Shown here in pieces: positions 1-11,336 of a DNA stretch of 64,000 nt. The position numbers were made by a program, and so were the translations under genes. The DNA is taken from NCBI RefSeq assembly GCF_003986955.1, contig NZ_PIPN01000001.1:806001-870000 (forward strand). The letters run 5' to 3'. Source of the stretch: Aliidiomarina sedimenti (GTDB taxonomy: Bacteria; Pseudomonadota; Gammaproteobacteria; Enterobacterales; Alteromonadaceae). Numbering within the stretch: position 1 is the first letter of the stretch; each line of letters starts with the position of its first letter. Below the pieces are notes generated by a model. That model saw only the letters and a program-made list of their open reading frames with translations. It did no database searches and had not been told where the DNA came from.

Positions 1-30
1 TTCAGGCCCCGCGCTCGCATTTATTGAATC

Positions 31-1209
31 CTAAATTTTCCACACCCCGGACGCATAAGCACTGAGGATAGTGCGGCCAGGTTTGAATCGCTGTAACCCG
101 GCAAGGATCAGATTGCGGGCTGCGGGAACAGCCCCTGTGTTGCGTTGAAAGCCCCAGGCGATGCTATCCATCGCCTGCGCCATCAGTTCGTTATCGGCAC
201 GTCGTGCCACTGCATAGTGGCCTAACACACGACGCGTGGCCGTCTCAGCCTCCGGGTCCGCCATATCCATACCCTGCAATACCTCGAGCAACTTACGCAC
301 GTCACGAAATCCGAGGTTGACCCCCTGGCCCGCCATAGGATGAATGGTATGCGCCGCGTCACCAAGTAGAATCGTACGCTGACGAACGTAATCGAGCGCG
401 GTTTGCCGGGTCAATGGGAAACTGCCATGGCTAAGCAACGTAAAGTCGCCAATTTCGCGACTAAAACGTGCATTCAATACCTCTTGCAGCTGCTCTTGGC
501 TGGCCTGCCAGGTTGCGACCTGTTGCCCACTGCCATACATAATCAAACACGCCTGATTGCCCTGCAAAGGTAACATCGCATGGATTTCACCATTGTCCGC
601 AAAGCTCTCCCAGGTTGTTGCTGCGACCGGGTCAGTACACTGAACAGTGGTCAGTAAACAGCTCTGGCCGTAACGGCGCCCGGCAACACCAATACCTGAC
701 TGCTGACGCACCTTGGATTGCGCCCCGTCACAGCCAAGCACCCATGAGAACTCGATCCGCTGACCTGACTCTGTCAGCGCCCAGCCCTGTTCTGAGTTCA
801 AGCGATCAACAGAGGTCTCAATCACTTCAATCAACGGGTGACGTTGCAGCGCTTTCAGCAGCGCATACTGCAGCACGTTATTTTCAATCATGTACCCCAA
901 AAATGCAGGCTTATCCGCATTGCCCATGGTCAGCCAGTTCTGGCCTTCTTTACGCACCGCCAGCTGATTAAATGGCTGCACGCGTAAATTTCTTAACTCA
1001 GGCCATACGCCCAGCTCATCAAGCATGCGGATGTTGTCTGTGGTTATCGCTGAAATACGCAAATCATAAGCGCCCTGACAATCCACCTCGTGCTGCGGTG
1101 ACGGTTCCAACACAGACACATGATACCCTTGGTGGGCCAGGCCCAGAGCGGCAGAAGCACCAACCATACCGGCACCAACGATCAGAATATCAGTTTGTAG
1201 ATTTGTCAT
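31..1209 (-). CDS. ubiF: FAD-dependent ubiquinone-biosynthesis hydroxylase (UbiF-type)
   Basis: A 392-aa member of the UbiH/UbiF/VisC flavin monooxygenase family, which hydroxylates the ring of ubiquinone precursors. The N-terminal Rossmann motif GAGMVGA lies at residues 12-18. The second FAD motif, GDAAHTIHPMAGQGVN, lies in the C-terminal half and is typical of this family. Length matches the family (about 390 aa). The UbiF assignment (C6 hydroxylation of demethoxyubiquinone) rests mainly on position: in E. coli ubiF lies back-to-back with miaB, as here, except that an EamA transporter gene has come between them. UbiH or UbiI specificity cannot be excluded from sequence alone. The start is the ATG at 1209, and the gene is transcribed away from the EamA gene. 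Confidence 0.85.
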   Translation of the reverse strand: MTNLQTDILIVGAGMVGASAALGLAHQGYHVSVLEPSPQHEVDCQGAYDLRISAITTDNIRMLDELGVWPELRNLRVQPFNQLAVRKEGQNWLTMGNADKPAFLGYMIENNVLQYALLKALQRHPLIEVIETSVDRLNSEQGWALTESGQRIEFSWVLGCDGAQSKVRQQSGIGVAGRRYGQSCLLTTVQCTDPVAATTWESFADNGEIHAMLPLQGNQACLIMYGSGQQVATWQASQEQLQEVLNARFSREIGDFTLLSHGSFPLTRQTALDYVRQRTILLGDAAHTIHPMAGQGVNLGFRDVRKLLEVLQGMDMADPEAETATRRVLGHYAVARRADNELMAQAMDSIAWGFQRNTGAVPAARNLILAGLQRFKPGRTILSAYASGVWKI

Positions 1210-1431
1210 GCTTTTTCCTTACACGCCGCACGTTTTGAGCCCTTTAGTATGCCCGAAGCCGCCCCATTTTTATAATCCAGCCGCCCTCTTTTTTGTTCCT
1301 GCGCATGATTTAAATGCCTCCGTAGCTCATCGCCAGGCCCGATTCAGCGCCAATGACCTGCACCCAGGCATGCTTCATGGTATCCTGTGGCCTGACTGTA
1401 TTGCCCTCGGAATGAGCATTAAGGAAGTCGC

Positions 1432-2289
1432 ATGCCCGCGGTTGTTATCGCCTCATTATTGGTCCTGCTGGCCGAACTCTGTTTCGCTGGCGTCAGTGCA
1501 TTAGTGAAGCACCTGACTGAAACCTTGCCCTATCAGCATCTGGTTTTCTTTCGTAACTTATTTGCCTTTCTGGTTTTACTGCCCTGGTTATACCGCAAGC
1601 GAGCCACCGCGTTTAAAACCGAAGCCCTTGGCCTGCACCTGCTGCGCGCCGTTGCAGGGGTTGCCGCGATGTTTTTATTCTTTATGGTCATTGCATCCAT
1701 TCCGTTGGCCCAGGCCACCCTGGTTCTGTTGATGGCACCGTTTTTTATTCCGCTGATATCCCATTTCTGGCTCAGTGAACACATTTCTGTGCGTCTGATC
1801 CTCACTATTACCACTGGCTTCATCGGTGTGCTTATTTTCCTCAACCCCTTTGCCACCAGCCTGCAACCCATGGTTATCGTAGCCGTGGTAGCTGCACTAC
1901 TGGCCGCCTGGACCAAAACCATTATTCGCAAACTATCGGTAACTGAATCGCCGAGTAAGATCGTGTTTTATTTTTCCTTCTTTGCCTCCTTACTCTCCGC
2001 GTTCCCGCTGCTAATCCAATGGCAACCATTGCCCACGGAAAGCTGGTTGCTGGTCGCTGCTATGGGTTTGCTGGCGGTCATAGGGCAACTGGCAATGACC
2101 CGCGCATTCAGTATCGCCAGCCCCTCCCGGGTCGGCGTTTTCACTTACAGTTCAGTCATCTTTGCTGCGTTTATGGGCTTCTGGTTCTGGCATGAACCCG
2201 TCACCTGGCACATGGTCGCAGGGACCCTGATTATCTTTATTGCGGGCTACCATGCACTGCGCCAGCCACGGCGTGCTCCAATCCAATAA
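1432..2289 (+). CDS. EamA/DMT-superfamily transporter
   Basis: A 285-aa, very hydrophobic protein with about ten predicted membrane helices in two similar halves. This is the layout of EamA-type drug/metabolite transporters in the inner membrane. The N-terminal half carries the characteristic VFFRNLFAF segment at about residues 38-46. The C-terminal half ends in a helix and a short basic tail. The substrate cannot be told; relatives include exporters of amino acids, nucleobases and metabolites. The start is the ATG at 1432, preceded by AAGGAAG. A longer overlapping reading frame begins upstream but is in another frame. The gene lies between ubiF (divergent) and miaB (co-directional, 84 bases downstream), where E. 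coli has no gene. Confidence 0.85.
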   Translation: MPAVVIASLLVLLAELCFAGVSALVKHLTETLPYQHLVFFRNLFAFLVLLPWLYRKRATAFKTEALGLHLLRAVAGVAAMFLFFMVIASIPLAQATLVLLMAPFFIPLISHFWLSEHISVRLILTITTGFIGVLIFLNPFATSLQPMVIVAVVAALLAAWTKTIIRKLSVTESPSKIVFYFSFFASLLSAFPLLIQWQPLPTESWLLVAAMGLLAVIGQLAMTRAFSIASPSRVGVFTYSSVIFAAFMGFWFWHEPVTWHMVAGTLIIFIAGYHALRQPRRAPIQ

Positions 2290-2307
2290 AGGATACTGGT
2301 CAGCGCC

Positions 2308-2320
2308 CCACCTTAGGTGG
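2308..2320 (+). other. Short inverted repeat before miaB
   Basis: CCACC-TTA-GGTGG forms a 5-bp perfect stem with a 3-base loop. It sits 18 bases after the EamA stop codon and is followed, after an AT-rich spacer, by a T6 run at 2335-2340. The stem is too far from the T-run for a standard terminator, so its role is unclear. Confidence 0.3.
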
Positions 2321-2373
2321 TAAAATAAGCGCCCTTTTTTGAAGTCTTTAGTTTAAGCGGGTAAGCGAGCATC

Positions 2374-3819
2374 ATGAGTAAAAAGGTCTTTATCAAAACC
2401 TGGGGCTGCCAGATGAATGAGTACGATTCAGACAAAATGGTTGATCTGATGAAAGCGACTCAGGGCTACGAGCCAACAGACACTGCTGAAGATGCTGATC
2501 TGATCCTGCTCAATACCTGTTCCATTCGTGAAAAAGCACAGGAAAAGGTGTTTCATCAGTTGGGTCGCTGGAAGCTGCTGAAGAACGACAAACCGGATTT
2601 GATCATCGGCGTCGGTGGCTGTGTTGCCTCTCAGGAAGGTGACCACATTCGCCAGCGCGCGCCCTTTGTCGATCTGGTGTTCGGCCCGCAGACGCTGCAC
2701 CGCCTGCCAGAAATGGTCAAGCAAGTGCAAGGCGGCGTGAAGTCGGTGGTCGACATTTCATTTCCGGAAATTGAAAAATTTGACAGCTTGCCTGCGCCAA
2801 AAGCAGATGGTGCCAGTGCCTTCGTTTCGATTATGGAAGGCTGTAGCAAGTACTGCACATTCTGCGTTGTGCCTTATACCCGGGGCGAGGAAGTCAGCCG
2901 CCCGGTTGACGACGTGCTGTATGAAATAGCTCAGCTGGCTGAGCAAGGCGTGCGTGAAGTGAACCTGCTGGGTCAGAACGTGAATGCCTTTCGTGGACCT
3001 CAGTATGACGGCAGCATCTGCTCCTTTGCTGAGTTGCTGGACTTAGTCGCCAGCATCGACGGTATCGACCGCATCCGTTACACCACCTCGCATCCGGTCG
3101 AATTTACCGATGACATTATTGCCGCCTATGAAAGCATTCCTGAACTGGTCGATCACCTGCACCTGCCGGTGCAAAGTGGCTCGGACCGCGTTCTGGCCCT
3201 GATGAAACGAGGCCATACGGCACTCGAATATAAATCACAAATTCGTAAACTGAAGAAAGTGCGTCCTAATATTGCCATGTCATCCGACTTTATCATTGGT
3301 TTCCCTGGCGAAACCGATGCGGATTTTGAAAAAACCATGGACCTTATTCAGGCCATCGACTTTGATCTCAGTTTCAGCTTTATCTACAGTGCACGCCCGG
3401 GCACGCCAGCCGCCGACTTACCCGACGATGTCACTGAGGACACCAAGAGGCAGCGTTTGCAGCTGCTGCAACAGCGCATTAATCAACAGGCTCAGCAGCA
3501 TGCCCGTCGTATGCTGGATACCGAACAGCGTATTCTGGTCATTGGTCCGTCACGCAAAAACCCAATGGAGTTATCGGGCCGAACCGAGAATAACCGGGTG
3601 GTTAATTTTGAAGGCCATCCTGGCATGATCGGTAAGTTTGTTGACGTTAAAATTACCGAAGCATTGCCAAATTCATTGCGCGGAACTGTGATTCGCGAAG
3701 AAGCAGAGATGGGACTTCGGGTTGCGATTTCACCGGCCTCCATTCTTGCCAACAGCAGCAAAAAGTCAGCACCGGAACAAGCAGACCGCAGCGGTGTCGT
3801 ACAATTTCAACCATACTAG
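2374..3819 (+). CDS. miaB: tRNA-2-methylthio-N6-dimethylallyladenosine synthase MiaB
   Basis: A 481-aa radical-SAM methylthiotransferase. It converts i6A37 to ms2i6A37 in tRNAs that read codons starting with U. The N-terminal MTTase domain has the three auxiliary-cluster cysteines (C12 in WGCQMN, C49 in NTCS, C83 in GGCV). The radical-SAM cluster motif CSKYCTFC has its cysteines at 157, 161 and 164. A TRAM domain follows (about residues 380-445). These positions match E. coli MiaB. The last 30 residues are a polar tail slightly longer than in E. coli. The gene leads the miaB-ybeZ-ybeY-corC-lnt cluster, 59 bases before ybeZ. Confidence 0.97.
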   Translation: MSKKVFIKTWGCQMNEYDSDKMVDLMKATQGYEPTDTAEDADLILLNTCSIREKAQEKVFHQLGRWKLLKNDKPDLIIGVGGCVASQEGDHIRQRAPFVDLVFGPQTLHRLPEMVKQVQGGVKSVVDISFPEIEKFDSLPAPKADGASAFVSIMEGCSKYCTFCVVPYTRGEEVSRPVDDVLYEIAQLAEQGVREVNLLGQNVNAFRGPQYDGSICSFAELLDLVASIDGIDRIRYTTSHPVEFTDDIIAAYESIPELVDHLHLPVQSGSDRVLALMKRGHTALEYKSQIRKLKKVRPNIAMSSDFIIGFPGETDADFEKTMDLIQAIDFDLSFSFIYSARPGTPAADLPDDVTEDTKRQRLQLLQQRINQQAQQHARRMLDTEQRILVIGPSRKNPMELSGRTENNRVVNFEGHPGMIGKFVDVKITEALPNSLRGTVIREEAEMGLRVAISPASILANSSKKSAPEQADRSGVVQFQPY

Positions 3820-3878
3820 CTAGCAGACGTGCTACTAACGGCCTGAGTACGCTCGGGTACTAACGAATCGAGGAAAGA

Positions 3879-4910
3879 TTGACTAAACAAATCGACAGCT
3901 TTGAACTTTATCTGGAACCTGCAGACAGCCAACGCCTGGCTAATTTATGTGGGCCTTTTGATGACAACATTAAGCAGATAGAACGCCGTTTAGGTGTTGA
4001 GATCAGCTACCGGGATAATCATTTCCGTATCATCGGGCCACCTAAGGGCCTGGTTGCCAGCAGCCAGATCCTGCGCGATCTCTACATTGAGACGGCTCCG
4101 GTCAAAGGTGAAATCCAGGCCGTTGAACCTGCCAGCGTTCACCTTGCCATTCAGCAAAGCAACGCGCTGGAGCAAGATCAGGGCGTGGAGGACGATAAGC
4201 ACACCGTTATTAAAACCAAACGCGGCTTAATTAAGCCGCGCAATGGCAACCAACAAGCCTATGTCAGAGCGATCCTCAGCCACGATATCAACTTCGGCGT
4301 AGGTCCAGCCGGTACAGGTAAAACCTACCTCGCCGTGGCCGCCGCCGTCGATGCCTTTGAGCGACAGGAAATCCGGCGCATTTTGTTGACCCGTCCCGCG
4401 GTTGAGGCTGGTGAAAAACTTGGCTTCCTGCCGGGTGATCTGGCGCAAAAAGTAGATCCCTATTTACGTCCATTGTACGACGCCCTGTTTGAAATGCTCG
4501 GCTTTGAGAAAGTGGAAAAACTGATCGAACGCAGCGTTATCGAAGTGGCTCCACTGGCGTATATGCGCGGACGAACTCTGAACGATGCGTTTATTATTCT
4601 GGATGAAAGCCAGAACACGACGCCAGAACAAATGAAAATGTTCCTGACCCGGATTGGTTTTAACTCCAAAGCGGTGATTACCGGGGATATTACTCAAATC
4701 GATTTACCCCGTGGTCAGAAATCCGGTTTGCGCCATGCCATTGAAGTGCTTAGTGACGTTGAAGAGATCAGCTTTAATTTCTTCAATGCCTTTGACGTTG
4801 TGCGCCACCCAGTGGTACAACGTGTCGTTCAGGCCTATGAACAACATGAGCGTAGTCAGGACGAAGAACGCAGCAATAAAGCGCGTAACCAACGACAAGA
4901 GAGCCACTAA
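3879..4910 (+). CDS. ybeZ: PhoH-like ATPase YbeZ
   Basis: A 343-aa PhoH-family P-loop NTPase. The Walker A motif is GPAGTGKT (about residues 142-149), and a Walker B-like FIILDESQ occurs near residue 240. The N-terminal part (about residues 1-110) is the KH-like region of YbeZ. In E. coli YbeZ is thought to work with YbeY in rRNA processing and ribosome quality control. The start is TTG at 3879, placed by AGGA at 3871-3874; no ATG fits the family N-terminus. The stop overlaps the ybeY start by one base (TAATG), so the two are probably translationally coupled. Confidence 0.95.
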   Translation: MTKQIDSFELYLEPADSQRLANLCGPFDDNIKQIERRLGVEISYRDNHFRIIGPPKGLVASSQILRDLYIETAPVKGEIQAVEPASVHLAIQQSNALEQDQGVEDDKHTVIKTKRGLIKPRNGNQQAYVRAILSHDINFGVGPAGTGKTYLAVAAAVDAFERQEIRRILLTRPAVEAGEKLGFLPGDLAQKVDPYLRPLYDALFEMLGFEKVEKLIERSVIEVAPLAYMRGRTLNDAFIILDESQNTTPEQMKMFLTRIGFNSKAVITGDITQIDLPRGQKSGLRHAIEVLSDVEEISFNFFNAFDVVRHPVVQRVVQAYEQHERSQDEERSNKARNQRQESH

Positions 4911-5422
4911 TGCAACCTCCCCCCGCGAACGGCCGGACCAGTCCGGCCGCTACCGTAGACCTTCAGCTGGCGCATCAGGGAAGCTTTCCGGTTCCCGAGC
5001 AGCAGCAGTTTGAACTCTGGATCGACGCCGTACTGCGCGCTCACCAGATAACCGCCGCCGAGCTGACTATCCGCACCGTTGACAGCGACGAGAGTCAGAC
5101 TCTTAACCGGGATTACCGCGGCAAGGACAAGCCGACCAATGTACTCTCCTTTCCATTTGAAAGTGATATGCCGCTACCCGTTCGCCTGCTTGGCGATCTT
5201 GTTATCTGCGTGCCGCTGATGCAACAGGAAGCCATTGAGCAAGGCAAAAAACCGCTCGACCATTGGGCGCATTTAGTTGTTCATGGCACCTTGCATTTGC
5301 TAGGTTATGACCATATTGACGACAGCGAGGCCGACCGCATGGAGCGTCTCGAAGTCGAATTACTGGCACAGTTTGATATTGCCGATCCCTATACCAAGGA
5401 GCCAATCCAATCTCATGAGTGA
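4910..5422 (+). CDS. ybeY: Endoribonuclease YbeY
   Basis: A 170-aa single-domain metal-dependent endoribonuclease. It is involved in 16S rRNA 3'-end maturation and in removing defective 70S ribosomes. The zinc motif HGTLHLLGYDH (H-x3-H-x5-H) is intact near residues 125-135. Length is close to the 155 aa of E. coli, with a proline-rich N-terminal extension of about 20 residues. The start ATG overlaps the ybeZ stop. The last codons overlap the corC start at 5415, so ybeZ-ybeY-corC form one tightly coupled unit. Confidence 0.96.
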   Translation: MQPPPANGRTSPAATVDLQLAHQGSFPVPEQQQFELWIDAVLRAHQITAAELTIRTVDSDESQTLNRDYRGKDKPTNVLSFPFESDMPLPVRLLGDLVICVPLMQQEAIEQGKKPLDHWAHLVVHGTLHLLGYDHIDDSEADRMERLEVELLAQFDIADPYTKEPIQSHE

Positions 5423-6293
5423 CGACAATTCCCAGTCTGGAAGCGGTTCTCCGCGTAAATCCTGGGCTGCACGATTACTGCAAAGCTTCAGCGGAGAACC
5501 GACAACTCGCGAAGAACTGGTTGATTTGATTCAGGACGCTGAACTGCGTGACCTGATCGATGCCGACACCAAAGAGATGATAGAGGGGGTGCTTGACGTT
5601 GCTGAACTGAAAGTTCGCGATATCATGATCCCACGCTCGCAAATGGTGACCATAGACAAAAACCAGAGCGTAGAAGAGTTTCTCGCCATGGTGATTGAGT
5701 CTGGCCACTCTCGCTACCCGGTCGTGAGCGACAATAAAGACCAGGTTGAAGGCGTTCTGCTGGCCAAAGATCTACTCCCCTATGGCTTCAAACTGATTGA
5801 CGAACCTTTTTCGCTGGAGGCGGTTATGCGCCCTGCAGTGATTGTGCCGGAGAGTAAACGGGTTGACGCCCTGCTCAAGGAGTTCCGCTCCAAACGCTAC
5901 CACATGGCGATTGTTGTCGATGAATACGGGGGGGTGTCAGGGCTGGTCACGATCGAAGATATTCTTGAGGAGATCGTCGGCGAAATCGAAGATGAAACCG
6001 ATGACAGCGACAACGAGAAAGCCCCTATCCGGCGGGTCAATGCGACGCGCTTCTCGGTCAAGGCACTCACCACCATTGATGAATTTAATGACTTCTTTAG
6101 TACCGAATTTCCGGACTCTGAGTACGATACTGTAGGCGGCCTTGTCGCCAGCGCGTTCGGCCACTTACCGACGGTCGGGGAAGTGGTGGAAGTCGGTGAC
6201 CTGGCGTTTAAAGTGACCGCCGCTGATCGGCGTCGTATTCAGCAATTGCAGGTTAGCCTGGACGGCTTTGCCAAACCTAAGGATATTAATTAA
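5415..6293 (+). CDS. corC: CorC/YbeX-type CBS-domain protein
   Basis: A 292-aa protein, the same length as E. coli CorC (YbeX). Order of parts: a short acidic N-terminus, a pair of CBS domains (about residues 70-190) with the family phrase VRDIMIPRSQM, then a C-terminal CorC/HlyC transporter-associated domain (about residues 205-285). The family was linked to magnesium/cobalt efflux; recent work ties YbeX to ribosome assembly, which fits the ybeZ-ybeY neighbours. The reading frame is open further upstream. The ATG at 5415 is preferred because it overlaps the ybeY end by eight bases and gives the family N-terminus. The lnt start follows after six bases. Confidence 0.95.
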   Translation: MSDDNSQSGSGSPRKSWAARLLQSFSGEPTTREELVDLIQDAELRDLIDADTKEMIEGVLDVAELKVRDIMIPRSQMVTIDKNQSVEEFLAMVIESGHSRYPVVSDNKDQVEGVLLAKDLLPYGFKLIDEPFSLEAVMRPAVIVPESKRVDALLKEFRSKRYHMAIVVDEYGGVSGLVTIEDILEEIVGEIEDETDDSDNEKAPIRRVNATRFSVKALTTIDEFNDFFSTEFPDSEYDTVGGLVASAFGHLPTVGEVVEVGDLAFKVTAADRRRIQQLQVSLDGFAKPKDIN

Positions 6294-6299
6294 ACCATC

Positions 6300-7856
6300 A
6301 TGAATTGGCTTGCCATCTTTGCAAAGCCCGGCTACCGGGCTTTGCTTGCGCTTTTCAGCGGACTTTTATTAACCTTTAGTTACGCGCCATTCAATCAGGG
6401 TTGGCTGGCGCCTGTGCTGGTAGCAGTTTGGCTACTATTGCTGGTGCGCAGCCAAACGCCACGCCAGGCACTCGCTGTCGGTTTTGTATTTGGCTTTGGC
6501 TGGTTTAGTGCCGGTATCAGCTGGGTTTTTGTCAGTATTGACCAGTTCGGTGGCATGCCGCTGGTTTTCTCACTGCTCATTATGGTCATTCTATGGGCCT
6601 ATCTGGCATTGTTCCCGATGCTCGCCAGTTACCTTTGGTTTAAGACCCGCCATTGGTATTCCGGATTTTCATTGTTTGCCTTACCAGCCATCTGGCTGCT
6701 GGCGGAATTTCTGCGCGGCTGGCTTTTTACCGGTTTTCCCTGGCTAAGTCTTGGTTACAGCCAAACCAGTCAAACCCTGGGCCAACTGGCGCCGCATATT
6801 GGTGAAACCGGCCTTACCCTCGTCGTTTTGTTGTGTGCGCTGGGCTTCACCTACGCCTTGCTACGCAAGCACATTGGCTGGCTTTTGCTGCCACTTAGCA
6901 TGTACGCTCTCGGCGTCCTTGCGCCCTATCTCAACCCAATGCAAACCACGGGCGAAAGCGCCAACGTTGCCTTGGTACAGGGAAACATTGAGCTGGAAGT
7001 AAAGTGGAACCCGAATCAGCAATGGCCGAACCTGCGTAAGTACGTGGACATGTCACGTCCCTATTATGGCGACTACGACTTAATTGTGTGGCCGGAATCC
7101 GCAGTGACCGCGATCGAAGACCGCGCTGGCTCGAGTCTGAACCAAATTAACCAGGCTGCGCTGTACAACGACACTGCCGTTATCAGCGGCATCATTGACT
7201 TAAAAGTGGACCGGCAAAACCCGCAAGGCAATTACTTCAATTCAATTGTGGTAATGGGCGAGCAGGAACACCCTGAAGGCTATTATTACGGCAATAAAAA
7301 CCGTTACGAAAAGCATCAACTGCTGCCAATTGGAGAGTTTGTTCCTTTTGAAAGTATTCTGCGACCACTCGCACCGCTTTTTAATTTACCCATGTCGTCG
7401 TTTGCGCGAGGCAACTATGTACAGCCCAATCTGAATGCCAATGGCTACCAGATAGCAGCCAATATTTGCTATGAAGTCGCCTTCCCCCGCCAGATTGCAG
7501 CCGCCGTCACCGATGACACCCAATTATTACTGACCGTCAGCAATGACAGCTGGTTTGGGGATTCTCACGGTCCCCATCAACATCTCGAAATTGCCCGTAT
7601 GCGCGCAATGGAGCTGGGTCGTCCGATGTTGCGCTCCACCAATAGTGGCGTCACAGCGCTCATTGATGAGCGGGGCCGACGCATCAAACAAGCGGATTCA
7701 TTTCAGGCAACCGTCGCTACCGGTCGGGTCGCACTGGTCGAAGGCACCACCTGGTACCGCCTGTTTGGCCAGTGGCCCGCCTGGATTGCAAGCGTGCTGC
7801 TGTTATTAGCCGCGTTGAGATGGCGTCGAATAACAGCAAAACATGTAAATCAATAA
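6300..7856 (+). CDS. lnt: Apolipoprotein N-acyltransferase Lnt
   Basis: A 518-aa inner-membrane enzyme that adds the third acyl chain to the N-terminal cysteine of lipoproteins. The N-terminal part has about seven membrane helices (residues 10-210). A periplasmic carbon-nitrogen-hydrolase domain follows (about 222-490), and a final helix ends the protein. The catalytic triad is intact: E266 (WPESA), K338 (YEKHQ) and C390 (ANICYE), close to E267/K335/C387 in E. coli. The start is the ATG at 6300, six bases after corC. Lipoproteins it would mature are encoded nearby (LptE, RlpA, NlpI, BamE and the M48 protease). Confidence 0.97.
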   Translation: MNWLAIFAKPGYRALLALFSGLLLTFSYAPFNQGWLAPVLVAVWLLLLVRSQTPRQALAVGFVFGFGWFSAGISWVFVSIDQFGGMPLVFSLLIMVILWAYLALFPMLASYLWFKTRHWYSGFSLFALPAIWLLAEFLRGWLFTGFPWLSLGYSQTSQTLGQLAPHIGETGLTLVVLLCALGFTYALLRKHIGWLLLPLSMYALGVLAPYLNPMQTTGESANVALVQGNIELEVKWNPNQQWPNLRKYVDMSRPYYGDYDLIVWPESAVTAIEDRAGSSLNQINQAALYNDTAVISGIIDLKVDRQNPQGNYFNSIVVMGEQEHPEGYYYGNKNRYEKHQLLPIGEFVPFESILRPLAPLFNLPMSSFARGNYVQPNLNANGYQIAANICYEVAFPRQIAAAVTDDTQLLLTVSNDSWFGDSHGPHQHLEIARMRAMELGRPMLRSTNSGVTALIDERGRRIKQADSFQATVATGRVALVEGTTWYRLFGQWPAWIASVLLLLAALRWRRITAKHVNQ

Positions 7857-7949
7857 AAACATGACCTGCAACATGGTCAAACGATTGCAAAGTCATTAAA
7901 ATTGGCTGCAATTTTTAGTAAGACATCGGACAAAGGAACTTATTAAACC

Positions 7950-8153
7950 ATGGCCAACTTAATTGACGCTTTCTTTTTCACCATTTTAGTGGCGGGCTTC
8001 GGCCTCGGCCTTTCTTATCTGGCAATGGCCTTTTTTCCGGCTACTGTAGCTGATACACGCGGTCGCCGGGCCGAAGCCGTGTACGAAAATATCTTTTTAG
8101 GTGCCGCCGGCATCATTATCGCATTGCTTATGTGGGTCGCTCTGGTATTTTAA
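7950..8153 (+). CDS. Small two-helix membrane protein, unknown function
   Basis: A 67-aa protein with two predicted membrane helices (about residues 7-30 and 46-66). They are joined by a short basic segment with TRGRR. I do not recognise the family. AAAGGAA lies 13 bases before the ATG, which is rather long for a Shine-Dalgarno spacing. The gene stands alone between lnt and leuS, with its own upstream gap of 93 bases and a strong terminator just downstream. It is probably a real, separately transcribed gene. E. coli has no homolog at this place that I know of. Confidence 0.7.
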   Translation: MANLIDAFFFTILVAGFGLGLSYLAMAFFPATVADTRGRRAEAVYENIFLGAAGIIIALLMWVALVF

Positions 8154-8175
8154 GAGGCTTCAGGGCAAAATTCAG

Positions 8176-8217
8176 GGCACCTGATGGTAACGTCAGGTGC
8201 CTTCTTCATTTTTATTA
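8176..8217 (+). terminator. Rho-independent terminator after the 67-aa gene
   Basis: Perfect 9-bp stem GGCACCTGA / TCAGGTGCC (8176-8184 and 8193-8201) with an 8-base loop, followed by a T-rich tail to 8217. It separates the small membrane-protein gene from leuS. Confidence 0.85.
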
Positions 8218-8218
8218 A

Positions 8219-10831
<2,613 letters not shown>

Positions 10832-10834
10832 CTG

Positions 10835-11332
10835 ATGGCATTCCGTCAGCTTGCCCGCCTGCTGCTGTCAGTCGCGATGGTACTTAGTCTGCTAAGTGCC
10901 TGCGGCTTTCAAATGCGCGGCTCCTACCAGGTTCCTGCACAATTGTCGCAGGTGTCAGTGGAAACGCCGTTACGCAGTGAATTTACTGCCCGCCTGCTGG
11001 CTGAATTTCGCCAGCACAATATTGAGGTCGTTGAGCGAGACAGCGACATTACTCATATTGAAGTACTCGAAGACAGTCTGGATCGGCGGGTGCTGTCGCT
11101 GTTAATTTCCGGTCAGGTGGCAGAATATGAGCTTATCTACACAGTTCCGGTGCAGGTGCATACCCGCGACGGACGGATTGAAAGCCATCAGATTCAGATT
11201 TTCCGTGATTATCAGGAAGACCCGAATTTCGCCCTGGCAAAGACCCGCGAACTTGAGCTGCTACTGAATGAAATGCGTGATGATGCTGTCTATCGACTGA
11301 TGATGCTGTTAACCCGACTGACCTGGGAGTAG
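10835..11332 (+). CDS. lptE: LPS-assembly lipoprotein LptE
   Basis: A 165-aa outer-membrane lipoprotein. It plugs the LptD barrel and helps place lipopolysaccharide in the outer leaflet. A short basic and hydrophobic signal ends in the lipobox LLSACGF (cysteine near residue 23). The mature part has the LptE look: a mixed alpha/beta domain and the phrase QVAEYEL. The start lies three bases after the leuS stop and holA follows after four bases. This is the conserved leuS-lptE-holA order, so translational coupling is likely. Confidence 0.94.
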   Translation: MAFRQLARLLLSVAMVLSLLSACGFQMRGSYQVPAQLSQVSVETPLRSEFTARLLAEFRQHNIEVVERDSDITHIEVLEDSLDRRVLSLLISGQVAEYELIYTVPVQVHTRDGRIESHQIQIFRDYQEDPNFALAKTRELELLLNEMRDDAVYRLMMLLTRLTWE

Positions 11333-11336
11333 CACC

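Noticed and set aside
1-30. Minus-strand ATG at position 20 as the start of a next gene
   Set aside because: Only six codons are in the window, too little to support a gene.
1208-1504. 98-codon plus-strand frame at the ubiF/EamA gap
   Set aside because: It overlaps the EamA start in another frame and has no family-like sequence; the EamA ATG has a good ribosome site.
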